NCBI GenBank assembly: GCA_021234155.1 | Contig: JAJEKV010000017.1 | Location: forward strand, 551,467 to 615,466 | DNA from: Isoetes taiwanensis | Lineage: Eukaryota; Streptophyta; Lycopodiopsida; Isoetales; Isoetaceae | Reading direction: 5' to 3' | Length of the DNA stretch: 64,000 nt | Shown here: in pieces, positions 49,140 through 59,820 of the stretch | Numbering within the stretch: the first letter of the stretch is position 1 | How the letters are laid out: the number at the start of each line of letters is the position of its first letter | Translations under genes and position numbers: made by a program | Notes under the pieces: model-generated | The model's input: the letters and a program-made list of their open reading frames with translations, nothing else | What the model was told of the DNA's origin: nothing | Databases searched by the model: none

Positions 49140-50045
49140 AAAGTAGCTACGATGCGAAAACATGAATATCATAAAATAAGGAAGTGTTGTTTTTTTACCC
49201 GTAAGTAGGCTGCGATCTTGAAATTATGTATAGCATAAAATATGGAAGTGTTGTTTTTGCACCGTAGCTACGGTGCGAAATTCATTAGAGATTTGATGGG
49301 ATCACTTAAGGGCCCAAACCCGATGCCAGCATGGAAAACCCACTAGGGTTGAGGCCTGAGACTCTAGGTTTCTAATGAACAATGGTTACATGCATTTCGT
49401 ACTGTGGCTATTATACAACACTTTATTTCTTTCTTTTTAGGGCGTGGCTACGGTGCAAATTTGCCATGTCCACAGCCCAATGAATACATGCATTTCGCAT
49501 TGTAACCACTGTGCCCTTTTTTTCGTACTTTTTTTTTTAGGGGCGTAGCTACGGTCTTGAATTTGCCATGTCCTGACCAAGCGGATACATGCATTTCGCA
49601 ATGTAACAACTGTGTGTGTGTGTGTGTGTGTGTTTTTTTTTTAAAGAAGCATTTCTTAAAATTTGCCATGTCCACAGCCCAACGGATACATGCATTTCGC
49701 ACTGTAACCACTGTGCCCACTCTTTCATAGTCAATTTGAGAATAACTAACAAGAGACTACTTTTGAACTCACAAAACACTACTCAAAATTTAATGAAACA
49801 AAAAGAGTTGTCATTGCCTAAATATCAATGTTCATTGCTCTAAATTACTGAAAGGATCCTCATCAACTTCCTCCCTTCAATTGAACCTCTTCTTGTATGG
49901 CAGCTATAAAATAAGGAAGTGTTGTTTTTGCACTGTAGCCACGGTGCGAAAATGTGTATAACATAAAATATGGAAGTGTTATTTTCACACCGTAGCCTAT
50001 ACAATATGGAAACGTTATTTTCGCACTGTAGCTACGATGTTAGTC
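49140..50045. repeat. Palindromic and tandem repeat block (CCGTAGCTACGG family)
   Basis: The 18-bp perfect palindrome GCACCGTAGCTACGGTGC is at 49,259-49,276. Relatives occur near 49,445-49,456, 49,550, 49,935 and 50,025. Three ~100-bp units starting TTGCCATGTCC lie at 49,461, 49,563 and 49,663, each with GGATACATGCATTTCGCA-type sequence. ATAAAATATGGAAGTGTT-type phrases flank the palindromes on both sides. The pattern suggests nested small inverted-repeat elements. Confidence 0.8.
49611..49632 (+). repeat. (TG)n microsatellite
   Basis: About ten TG units followed by a T run, between two of the ~100-bp units. Copy 1 has a shorter version near 18,540-18,555. Confidence 0.95.
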
Positions 50046-50538
50046 ACTCTTGCATATCAAGCTGCTACTAAGGCACTCACCTTTAAACTATCACAAATCA
50101 AGGTGTTGCTCAACGAGAATGGTAAAGAGTAAATCAGATAAGGCATGGGAGTTGTTTGGCACATGGTATGCTAATATAGTAGAGAAAAATAAATTTTAAA
50201 TCGAGGGAAGCTCATGCAAGGCGATGGGGCACAACTACAGAGCATCACCAGAGCCCGAATATCTTTGGTACACCGGACAGGGCACGGAGGCGTGACTTTC
50301 ATCCTCAATGGCGCCTGTTGGCGGCCTTGCATCGGTGTCCTCCGCGGCTCCCGAATCCATCTCCCTGTCTCAATGCGGAGGTGGTGTGCACATGTGCGAA
50401 TGGAAGCAATCACCCTGCGCTTTTTCATGGGTAGATGGGTGCGCAGGTAGTGGTGTGGGCCCCTCGTGAGCATGGGAGATATAGGAGCCAGTTGATGCAA
50501 CTACTGTATACAATAATATTTGCCTGACAGTAGGCGTT

Positions 50539-51006
50539 ATGGCAGAGTGTAACAGGTCTACCAATGCATATGGGGGCATTCTTCATAGCTTCATGGCTAG
50601 AGTTGAACCTGACCTGAAACCATGTTATGTGATTGATTTGCCTTTACTGAGCATGCAAGCTTTAATTAAGATATTTCTGAAGGCTGATCAAGACCGAATT
50701 AGGAGGTTTTTGAGGAGCTAACCTGCAGAACTGTGCAGGGAAAAAGAAAGTTTTTACAGCGTAGATATTATGTTCAGCACATACATGATTTACAGTAAGT
50801 CAAACCAAGATGCCGGTTCTTCTTCAAGTGTGGAGGTCGTTCAGATAGAATGTCCTGCCTCACCAGTAGAGGAGCAAATAGATCCTGCAGAAAAGAAGCT
50901 CCTAATGGAAAACGAGGAGAATGAAGAGGTATTGGAAGAGGAGGTCTCTGAGAAAAAACTGTCTACTTGGGGGTTATCAGAAGCATATCCCATTTATGGG
51001 CTTTAA
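50539..51006 (+). other. Candidate coding fragment at the duplication edge
   Basis: Two frames follow each other: 50,539-50,721 (contains FMARVEPDLKPCYVIDLPL and ALIKIFLKADQDRIRRFL) and 50,770-51,006 (an acidic region with ENEENEEVLEEEVSEKKLS). They have protein-like composition and a counterpart in copy 1 (19,540-19,920), but no domain is recognised. The similarity between copies ends within a few bases of the stop codon of the second frame. Confidence 0.35.
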
Positions 51007-51308
51007 GTTTCTTGCCCTTTTCCTGAACCCCAGTGGAGTTGTTTTCATTCGTTTGACTCGCTTGTGGAGGGAATCATTTTCTTGTGCAACCCTCTTCATT
51101 CCTTGCTGCAGTGATTACATCTCCGTCACCAATTTTTTCTTTTCTACCTCCAATTCATTGAGCTTGCAGCATTGTTGAGACAGCATTGTTGAAACAGAAG
51201 TATTAGAACCAAGAACACTCAAAGAAATGCAATGACAACTCGGAAACCAAATACCTTTGCCATTGACGTTGCAAAAGACCAAGAACCGGAGCGGAGTTTA
51301 GAATTAGG

Positions 51309-51375
51309 AAGATTCTTGCCAATAAACAAAGCGAAATTAAAAAATTTCGCTCTATTTGCTGGCAAGAATCCTCCA
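51309..51375. repeat. Hairpin-forming inverted repeat
   Basis: Arms of about 30 nt: GATTCTTGCCAATAAACAAA then GCGAAATT, followed by AATTTCGC and CTATTTGCTGGCAAGAATC. The loop is only a few A/T bases. It could be a very small fold-back element or a small-RNA precursor. Confidence 0.8.
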
Positions 51376-51399
51376 TAATTCGAATTCAAACAATGCTTG

Positions 51400-51515
51400 G
51401 GCGCGATGGCAAGGTTGTTAGTGCTCGATGGCGCGATGGCAAGCTCGATGGCGCGCTGGCAAGCTCGATAGCAAGCTCAATGGCGTTGAAGCTCGATGGC
51501 TGAAGCTCGATGGTG
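51400..51515 (+). repeat. Short degenerate tandem repeat (GCTCGATGGC)
   Basis: Seven or more imperfect units of 14-22 bp based on GCTCGATGGC / GCGCGATGGCAA. Confidence 0.85.
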
Positions 51516-51589
51516 GGAAAAGGAAAATCTTAGATGTAATCATCAAATTTTGTGGTCGTTAGAAAATAATGAGTGCAAAGTTAGGTACG

Positions 51590-51670
51590 AGATTAGGTTC
51601 AAAGGGGGGGGAGTTAGGTAAGGGAGAGTGAAAGTTAGGTATGGAGGGGGGAAAGGTAGGTTCGGGATCC
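51590..51670 (+). repeat. G-rich GTTAGGTA repeats
   Basis: Several GTTAGGTA-type phrases separated by G runs (GGGGGGGGAG near 51,604, GGGGGG near 51,644), just inside the right inverted phrase of the candidate element. Confidence 0.6.
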
Positions 51671-51735
51671 TACGTGGCAGCCCCCCCAATATACTCTTAC
51701 AAGGCCCTTATTTGACCTCAAAAAAACTCTAATGA

Positions 51736-52980
51736 AATGTAGTGTTGATTAGGTGCAATCAAGTCAACATATTGTGCTAGAATAGTTGCAGGCTCCAATG
51801 GCATGTGGGGATTTCCTAACTCCTCAGCACGATTCAAAGCTGTGGCTAATTGTAGCTGGAATGAATGGATACGGAAAAGAAAGTTTGATGATGGAAGGCA
51901 TGTGAAAAAAGAAGAATTATGTACAGGAAATGAAAATAGACAATATGTGTATGTGAGGAAAAAAATTAAAACAAGGTAGAAAAAATATAACAAGGGATAA
52001 TGTATGGAGAAGTAAGAGATAAAGAAAAGATATGTTTTTAGCATAAGGAATGGATTTGAGGAAAAGAAAATATTTCTAGAGCTTGCAACTACCTAGTCTC
52101 CATGGGAGATTCAAGAGCCAACGAGTAGGAGAATAAATCCCCTAAATATATTTATAATTCGTTGCACAAATCTTGGCCATCCACTTGTCATGATCTAGAC
52201 CCTTCATTTTTACATCTCATCAATCCTCCCCATTTTATCTTCTTCTCCTTTTAAACAAATTTTGTATTCTTGCTTAAAAATAAGCACGAGCTAATCAAGG
52301 CCATTAAAATTTAACAACAAACACAAATAAATCTGCTCCCTTGGTCTTCATCATTCCTTTTAGACCTTTGATGTGTAGTTTTAACCATGTTGTCCAGATG
52401 CCAAAAATTCGGCCAACACTAGCAACATTGACAAATCCCGTCTTTTTCTCCCCACAGCCCTATATTATGAGGCAGTATGCACCAATGCATACTCTTCTGG
52501 GGCAAATGTGATAGCAGTTACTCCTGTGGGGGGTAAGCATGGGATTAATCTTGCTAACCATGGGCACTAGCATCCAAAAGCTTACCAAAGAAAGCATGTA
52601 TCAAGGTACCGCTTCAAATGAGTGTGATATTTATTATCTTGTACATGTACACATCCCTGTTATTGGACATTCCATCTAGACAACCAATATGCATGTTTCC
52701 CCGTCCAACAGGCTTTAAAACATTGTGCACGCATGGTCAATGTGTAGGCTAGATTCTGAAGGCGTGTCTCTCCTATGTTTATCACCTTCCTGCAATAGAG
52801 TATATATCATTCCACAAAAGGATGCTACAGAGGCAATTGTTTCTTGGTGGAGAATTGGGTGTATTGAACCGTGGACTTGACTTCAGGAGCACAAGTAAAA
52901 AACGGGGGTTGGGGGCATGTATATGCCCAAAATCATATGCAAAAACTCGAGGGGTTCACTTTTAAAGCTTACATGCTTAT
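51736..52980. other. Gene-free AT-rich stretch
   Basis: No gene is supported. The minus-strand frame at 51,718-52,044 is low-complexity (F/Y/L-rich, from AAAAGAAA-type sequence). Confidence 0.4.
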
Positions 52981-53190
52981 GTACTCTAAACGAGGTGCAC
53001 CCTGGACTACCACAGTCGTCGGATCTGTCAATCCTACGGCCCAGACTGTATGTTGAAGTCTCTGGACACCTCTCGTTTCGATTATGCTCATTTATGATTG
53101 GGGACTCCTATGATTTTAAGATGTCAAATACGAGTTTGCCTAAGGTTTTGATGGTATATCGAGCCTCTATACGGTTTTAGAATATGAAAT

Positions 53191-53260
53191 ACGGGGATTC
53201 GAACCTCTACCAAAATAACTCAATGTCCTAATAAGACTACTTTAACCAATTTAACTAGTC
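53191..53260 (-). repeat. tRNA-like SINE head, unit 1
   Basis: Minus-strand sequence contains an A-box-like TAGTTAAATTGGTTAAAG and, about 35 bases on, a B-box/T-arm GAGGTTCGAATCCCC. Spacing fits an internal RNA polymerase III promoter. No acceptor stem pairs, so it is not a functional tRNA gene; a tRNA-derived SINE head is the likeliest reading. Confidence 0.5.
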
Positions 53261-53607
53261 AGCTAATGTGATTTGTTTTTATCTTAAATCCATGTTTTTT
53301 TTTATAATAACCCATTGAATTGTTTTAGGGATATGGTCTATGGTTTCAAGAATTATATATATATCAAATCCCCCTGGAACCCCCTGTTATTTTGCTACAT
53401 ATTCTAAACGAGGTGCACCCTGGACTACCACAGTCGTCGGATCTGTCAATCCTACGGCCCAGACTGTATGTTGAAGTCTCTGGACACCTCTCGTTTCGAT
53501 TATGCTCATTTATGATTGCGGACTCCTATTATTTAAGATGTCAAATACGAGTTTGCCTAAGGTTTTGATGGTATATCGAGCCTCTATACGGTTTTAGAAT
53601 ATGAAAT

Positions 53608-53677
53608 ACGGGGATTCGAACCTCTACCAAAATAACTCAATGTCCTAATAAGACTACTTTAACCAATTTAACTAGTC
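53608..53677 (-). repeat. tRNA-like SINE head, unit 2
   Basis: Same A-box and B-box pair in the second 418-bp unit. Confidence 0.5.
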
Positions 53678-54179
53678 AGCTAATGTGATTTGTTTTTATC
53701 TTAAATCCATGTTTTTTTTTTATAATAACCCATTGAATTGTTTTAGGGATATGGTCTATGGTTTCAAGAATTATATCTATATCAAATCCCCCTGGAACCC
53801 CCTGTTATTTTGCTACATATGTACATGAGAAAAAAAAATACTAATTACTTCTTGTTTTCTAGTTGTGCCTGAATTGAAATGCATATGTAGAGCAACTTAA
53901 GGTAAGGATTCTACTCTTTGCATATAGGATCAAATGTATGAATGATATGAAGAAACATGAATGATTTTGTGCATTGCAGTTGAGACATGGAAGAAGACAT
54001 TTGATCTACAAACTATACTGTGTAAACATTGCATATAGAAATAACGATTTCATGAGATCATAGGAGAGGGGTTTTGTAATGATGAAATGAAGTATAAAAT
54101 CGGGAGGAATTATGTTTGAAGCAACATTTTTGAATATTTTATGCTAGGAGTTTTATAAGGTTTGTCTATCAACCTATAT

Positions 54180-55050
54180 ATGCAAGTGGCAATATCCTTT
54201 ATCAAGAAGATGGATCCCCCAGAGTAAAAAATGGCTTTCTGGACCCGTTACAAATCTTCAAAGTGACAAGGAATATTGCTGGTCCTATATTCAACTCCAT
54301 ATAGAAAGATAGATTCCACCAAAACCTTGAACAAATATGCATGATGGGACCAATGATAGAGCTTTGCTTCGTGGCAATGGTTTTGATGGCGAGAGTGCCT
54401 TTTAATCTGCCATCACTAGGTGGTAGTAAACTCTACTCCAAGGTCTTTGTATGTTTGTACCACCTCCATGTTCTGACACCGATAAGTGAAATGCGGTTGT
54501 CAATGTTTAGATGATGATATGAAGAGTACCTTAGTCTTCCTCAAGTTGACCCGCAATCCAGTATCAGAAAGTGATCAAAGCATTCAGATGTTGCTGCAAA
54601 TATGCTGAAGTGTGAGCTAACAAGTCCACATCTTCTGCATCTATCGATTGTTGAATGATGTAATTAGCCCCCTCCCACACCACGTTGAGAAAGCTATTCC
54701 TCCAATTGATCAATATATAGTCCATATAGCGTGGGAGACAATGGCCATCCCTGGTGCACTTTCACACTACTGTTGATAGGGTGGATGATGGAGGCATTCG
54801 AGCCATGTGTCTTATACAACCTATGCATTGTATATTGCAGTTCCTATCGGACGCCTAGCAAAGGTAATCTCTCCCACAGCTTCACCCTAGGCACATTGTC
54901 AAAAGTCTGCGCAAAATCCACAAAGCGGCATTATAGATCCTATCGTTTATTTATGTTGCCCTCTAATAGGGTGTGCAATGTGAAAATGTGGTTAATTGTG
55001 GAATGCTTCAGTCTAAAGCAAGGGGGTTCATCGTGGAATCCCCTATGAAG
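54180..55050 (-). pseudogene. Antisense LINE reverse-transcriptase relic
   Basis: Read on the minus strand, the order is FSLKHSTINHIFTLHTLLEG, CRFVDFAQTFDNVPRV (catalytic block A, near 54,940-54,890), KVHQGWPLSPTLYGLYIDQL (near 54,765-54,700) and AEDVDLLAHTSAYLQQHL (the block that normally carries the two aspartates, near 54,640-54,585). Further on, LRVNLRKTKVLF is recognisable. Frameshifts and stops break it. It lies in opposite orientation to the better LINE at 55,868. Confidence 0.8.
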
Positions 55051-55860
55051 CATCTAAAAATAAGGAATGGGTTATTTTTGGATTTTTTTCGTACGCACAT
55101 ATATGGAAAGTGGAGATATTTTATCACAATTTATAACATTTTTAGACCGTAGATTTTCTAAATGGGCATTTTTCTAGATTTTTTGGACCATATACCAAGG
55201 GTTTTTGTGCTACCCTAGGAATCGGATCGCCATTCTAGAATGGGACGAGCATGCATGTCATGCATGCATGCGGGCGGCGCATGCCCGTTTTGGGTTGGGA
55301 GTTCGCTATTTCAGGCGAGTTTCTGCATCCACGTCTCATCGGCGCTTCCTCTTCTCTCAGCAGTACCTTATTCTCTTTGAACCCACCCTCCCCCCCTTCT
55401 TTGTTTATTATATTTTCTACAAGTTCTGTTTGTCATGTTTTTCCACCCACTGGGTGATGCTTTATTTCCACCCGCTGGGTGATGCTATTCTCTGGTATGT
55501 TTCTCGTTTGTTGTGTTGGTGATGTGCGGAGTCACGGGTTGGTTGGCGGAATCCGTTTGACTTCTCCATGCGGGGTTTTTGGGGCGATTCTATGCCTTAT
55601 GTTTGTCTAAGCCCCTTGCAGAAGGAAGGCTTATCACTAGGGTTTTTCTCGAAAACCCGAAGGGAGGGGTTTTTTTAATCCGGTGATAAGCTTTTCGGCA
55701 GTACATCAACCACTCATCTATTAGCATTGTATTTGTTTTGGGGTCCAAATGATATAATTGGATTTTCCCTTTATTTTTTGTGGGTAGTTCGCATGTGTGC
55801 GGCTACCCACTGTCCACCATTGTAGAAAATCTGCTGAGATGAATGAGAAGCTTATCTATC
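55051..55860. other. Gene-free stretch between the two LINE relics
   Basis: No gene. A short inverted phrase is visible: GGCTTATCACTAG near 55,628 and CCGGTGATAAGC near 55,680, with AAACCCGAAGGGAGGGGTTTTT between. The phrases CCACCCACTGGGTGATGCT and CCACCCGCTGGGTGATGCT (55,443 and 55,468) are a 25-bp tandem pair. Frame 55,205-55,522 has no recognised domain. Confidence 0.45.
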
Positions 55861-55867
55861 GGGCGGT

Positions 55868-58290
55868 TTGTTGGTTTCTTGCGAGTCCCATTCTAGAATG
55901 GCATATCCATATTTAAATCAGCCACGCTTCCATCCCAAGATCAAAGTAAATTATAACCTGCATGAAGCCTATGAAAAACATATTGAGGATGTGCTTACAC
56001 AAGCAACTTGGTCAGGACAATTTGATTCAGATGCAAACCAATTTGCAACATTGGTGTTGGGGGCTGCAAAAAAGATCTTTGGTATGACAAAAAAGCACAC
56101 ATTAGGAAGACCATGCAATGCGTGGTGGGATCTTGTTGTCAGCCGCAAGAAAAGCAGTGCCAAAAATTGTATAAACAAACCCAAGTGGTACAAGCAAGTG
56201 CTAAGGAGCAAAAAGCAAGCTTATTATAAGCAGAGCAGATGGATTTAACCACAAAATTTATGCAAACGCCAAGAACCTTTTGGGAAGTGTTCAACGGCAG
56301 ATTTGAGCATACATATTTGGATGAGGATGCTTTGCTAAAACTGGTTACAGATATTTATGAAAAGCATGGATATGATAACATGCCAAATTTGGCCTCCAAC
56401 GCCTATCCTACTTTTACGGATCTTTGAAGGAGGAAGTATTAAAAGACATGGCCAACAATAAATCACATGACCTGGATGGCATTTGTGTGGAGCTATTTAA
56501 ATGTGTGGAGAACATTGCTTACAGATTTGCTCAATAAAAGTATCAGGAGTGGTTTACCTATTGGCTGGAGGACCAACAGGGTCCACCCAATTCATAGACA
56601 AGAGGACAAACGTGATGTGGCAAATTACAGAACGATTCTTATTGGAAGCACATTTGCAAAGATCTTAGGCGATCTGTTAGAACTTGAGACTAAGCTCATG
56701 GGTGAAGAACATACTAAACGCTCTCCACATGGCGGGCTTCAGGAAGGGACATAACAGTCTGGATCATGCCCTTGCTCTCCGAGTGTTAATAGAGAAAGCC
56801 AAGAGTCCAAACGCAGCGCTATTTGTGGCATTTATTGATTTTGCGAAAGCATTTGATACTGTTCCAAGAGGAAAGTTAAGTGACGGGATGATCCAAATTG
56901 GAGTTCACAGAAATTAGACAAGCAATAGCTCAATTGTACTCTGGAAATCTTGATAAAAATCTCTTTGGATTTAAGCGCATTAGTGAGAAGTATTATCGGG
57001 GTGCGTCAGGGGTGTCCACTATCTCCAACTCTTTTTGGCATATTCATCGATGAATTAGAAGACTGGATGAAAGACCATTCTTTGTCGCACGCGAAAGTAG
57101 GTACATATCTCATTCAACCACGTTATATGTCGACGGCGTGGTTCTTTTAGCCAATAAACGTGTGCTCTGAAGCATTTGCAAGTGCTTGAATCTTTCTGTC
57201 TTGCTAAAGGGATGGTAAATATAGCAAAATCGAAAGTGATGATATTTGGCACTAGGGAGAGACCAGATTTCTTCTACCAAGGCCAAGCACTTGAAATAGT
57301 GGACTGCTATAAATACCTGGGAATTGATTTTGCGTCACAATACAATTGGAAAGAATGTATTAAGAGAAGAGTTGCAGGAGGCAAATCAGCATTGTATGGC
57401 ATGCTAACAAAATGCAGCAAGGCATCATTCGTTAACTGGGGGCTAAAAAAAGTGCTTTTTAAGACTCTTGTGCAGACGGTGCTATTGTATGGTGCGCCCA
57501 TCTGGGGGCCAGGAAGCTCATCTAAGATGTGGAGCCAAATAGAATCAGTGCAAAAAATGTTCTTGAGAGAGGAGCTCGGAATCAAATCTCAGACATCGTA
57601 TGCAATAATATTTGCAGAAGCCGGGATGCTACCGTTAGAGCTTGAAGCTCTCTATCAAACCGTAAATTTTGTTAACAGACTAAAGAAGCAGAAATCGACT
57701 CGAATCTCATATCAGGCCATGATGAATGCGGGTCAGGGATGGTTAAAAGATTTCTGGAATTGGGCAAAAAAGTGGGGACTTTCAGAATCTAACTGACCAT
57801 CTGACAAAGAGGAAGCAAGAACATTATTAGAAAGGCTTGCAATAGACCATTTGTGGGCTGTCCCAGGCAGCAAGATGCTATATTACAGGGAAAAAGTCAA
57901 CCATATGGACGAATATAAGAGTCAACCATATTTAAATGCTGATATTCCAAAGATATACAAGCAAACAACAGCTAGATATAGAACTAGCTCACACAGATTG
58001 GAGATAGAGACAGGCAGATGGTTTAAAATTCCCCAGGAAGATAGGAAATGTAAATTATGAAGACGAAGACCATGCATTTCTACATTGCTCGGTTTATGAA
58101 CACATTAGAGATGCGTTTGACATACACGTAGATGATTTCCTTACATTGTTAAATATAGAACCTTATTTTTTAGGTGAGTATCTAACCAAGGTGGATACAC
58201 ATCGGAAATTTTTGTTGACATTGTAAATAGAGTGCTCCATGACCTCTCAAGGTCCTAAGAGAGCATTGACTAAATAAATAAATAAATAAA
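55868..58290 (+). mobile_element. 5'-truncated LINE with ORF2 relic and TAAA tail
   Basis: The ORF2 C-terminal half is readable in pieces. A linker (55,868-56,248) precedes NYRTILIGSTFAKILG (about 56,622), GFRKGHNSLDHALALRVL (about 56,735), FIDFAKAFDTVPR (about 56,835), GVRQGCPLSPTLFGIFIDEL (57,000-57,060), YVDGVVLLA (about 57,124), CYKYLGIDFASQYNW (57,307) and FKTLVQTVLLYGAPIWGP. A zinc-binding-like tail, DEDHAFLHCSVYEHIRDAF, ends TAA at 58,226. The element ends in a (TAAA)n tail at about 58,268-58,290. At least three frameshifts separate the pieces. No ORF1 or endonuclease is seen, so the 5' part is missing. Confidence 0.88.
57176..57796 (+). pseudogene. Longest open piece of the LINE ORF2 (post-RT region)
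   Basis: 206 codons covering the segment after the catalytic block, beginning near LESFCLAKGMVNIAKSKVM and including YKYLGIDF, KTLVQTVLLYGAPIWGP and IESVQKMFLREELGIKSQTS. It is the best-preserved part of the element and shows the same family as the fragments at 14,976 and 46,010. Ends at a stop at 57,796. Confidence 0.8.
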
Positions 58291-58320
58291 CTAGAAACGT
58301 GTGCCCGGCGATGCCGGGCA
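58291..58320 (-). mobile_element. Helitron-like 3' terminus
   Basis: On the minus strand: a perfect stem-loop TGCCCGGC-ATC-GCCGGGCA (58,320-58,302), seven bases, then CTAG (58,294-58,291), then T of the LINE tail. A GC-rich hairpin just before a CTRR end, inserted between A and T, is the Helitron 3' signature. A possible 5' end reading TCTCTACT on the minus strand lies at 60,172-60,165, but its flank is C rather than A. Confidence 0.5.
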
Positions 58321-58365
58321 TTATTCATGGTCGCATGAAATGGGTAGAGAATAGGTGGGATAGAA

Positions 58366-58412
58366 TGGGTAGATGGGATGGGATGGGATGGAATGGGAAG
58401 GGATATAACTAA
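58366..58412 (+). repeat. G-rich GGGAT repeat, quadruplex-capable
   Basis: Five or more GGG runs spaced by two or three bases (GATGGGATGGGATGGGATGG then GGGAAGGG). Confidence 0.8.
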
Positions 58413-58559
58413 ATAGAGTGCAATGAAATTCCATGCCTAGGTTGAATGGAATGAAATGTGTATGTGAAATGGAGTTTGTAGATTCAGTGGATTGTAGATG
58501 GAATAAGGGTATTAGATGTAAGTGGAAGTGCATACATGCAGTTAAAACACAGTGAGATT

Positions 58560-58606
58560 TATAAAACTTTCTCCATTATAAGCATAAAACTTTCTCCATT
58601 ATAAGT
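58560..58606 (+). repeat. Tandem pair, 23-bp unit
   Basis: ATAAAACTTTCTCCATTATA occurs twice head to tail. Confidence 0.95.
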
Positions 58607-58859
58607 GATTATGTGAGTAACCAATGGTTCATTTTATAATCCTAAATTTCAAGGTTCTTAGGTTATAGTTGGTCAACCAACATATCACCTCAACATGATC
58701 ATGATCGGGAAAAGCATAAACAATTGTATCCAACAATTCATGCATTCACATTTCCCAAACAATATTGTTAAACTTTTTGATATGAACTATTTGTGTTATA
58801 CTTGGTCCCTTATAAATAAATCATAAAAGTCTCCAAAAGACATTCACATGCGTCTACAT

Positions 58860-58937
58860 GGGCTCGCATTGTGTAGGAGACAAAGTGCATGGATATAGGG
58901 CTCGCATTGTGTAGGAGACAAAGTGCTGAGATATGAA
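58860..58937 (+). repeat. Tandem pair, ~39-bp unit
   Basis: GGGCTCGCATTGTGTAGGAG followed by ACAAAGTGC occurs twice in succession. Confidence 0.95.
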
Positions 58938-59820
58938 GTTGCGGATCTTTTACAATAGGTAAGACGCTTGAGAACTTAATAGACAAACAACTAAAGTGTA
59001 GAAAACAAAAATTCCGATGTCCTAATAAAAAATAATGTTCGTGTGTATATACTCGTACTTGTAAACTTTAAATTTAACTTGTATCTAACCATTGGTTTAA
59101 CTCGTAGTTAACTTGAATTTTGTTTACCTTTAAATTCTGTCTAACCTTGCTATAAAACATATTCAAATCATATTCTCTGTCCCATGCAAAACCATTAATA
59201 CAACACTGTGGCAGTATAGAAACGAAATTTGCATGCTTTTGAGCCTTGTGTGCGTCGCTTGTATGCATAAAAGGGAGGCGACTTCAAACTGATAGAGAGA
59301 GTCTCAAAAGCAACAACTGCAGAAAGAAAAATGCTGGTTATGATGGCTAATTAACTGATTACACCCACATGACATGCATTAAATTGTTTATCATCTTGTG
59401 GGCTTGTGTTTGCAGCTGCATATAATAGTATAAATATTATAGCCATTAAAAGCATCCATTTGTGAACCATTTATATCGCCTGGGACAATGCAAATCATAT
59501 GTACATGGGTCTTGAGTTGGACACGTGTCTAAGAATCACATAAACATGAACTTGATCTGGAAAGGAAGAGCTTTCTATTATAGAACCGCAATCTTAGGCA
59601 TCAAAAGAATACAATGTTAACCCCTGTGGTTTAGTTTAAGACACTGAATATGGTACAGTTTAAAACAGTGATAGAATTGTACAATGGAAAAATAAATATC
59701 AAACATGATAAAGATAAGATAAGCACCACTCAAGAAGCATGAATTCCATAATAGGAGCAAGATTTGCTCCATAAGATCATCACTAAGGAAATTGACATGC
59801 ATGCTCAAACAGGAGCTTAC

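Larger units (their letters stand above)
30933..51003. repeat. Copy 2 of the ~20 kb direct segmental duplication
   Basis: Collinear with 1-19,922. This copy keeps intact splice sites and reading frames for RSH1 exons 1 and 3 and for the ATP synthase gene, and a perfect 9-bp MULE target duplication, so it is the better-preserved or better-sequenced copy. Confidence 0.93.
47785..51735. mobile_element. Candidate ~3.95 kb element with inverted terminal phrases
   Basis: The left end (47,785-47,840) reads CATTAGAGTTTTTTTGAGGTCAA, then TTAAGGGCCCTTA and TGCCACGT. The right end, read inward on the minus strand from 51,735, gives the same phrase, then TAAGGGCC and TGCCACGT. No clear target duplication was found and the class is unknown. 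The block holds palindromic repeats, a fold-back at 51,309 and unrecognised frames. Confidence 0.45.
52983..53820. repeat. Tandem pair of 418-bp units containing tRNA-like heads
   Basis: The unit starting TCTAAACGAGGTGCACC repeats with a period of 418 bp (52,988 and 53,406). The two copies are almost identical over the whole unit. Small differences occur near 53,098/53,516 and in the T run. The near-identity suggests a recent event or an assembly duplication. Confidence 0.95.

Noticed and set aside
51718-52044. 108-codon minus-strand F/Y/L-rich frame
   Set aside because: Low-complexity sequence from A/G-rich DNA; no domain.
53191-53260. Functional tRNA gene
   Set aside because: A-box and B-box are present, but no acceptor stem pairs and the anticodon arm is poor; better read as a SINE head.
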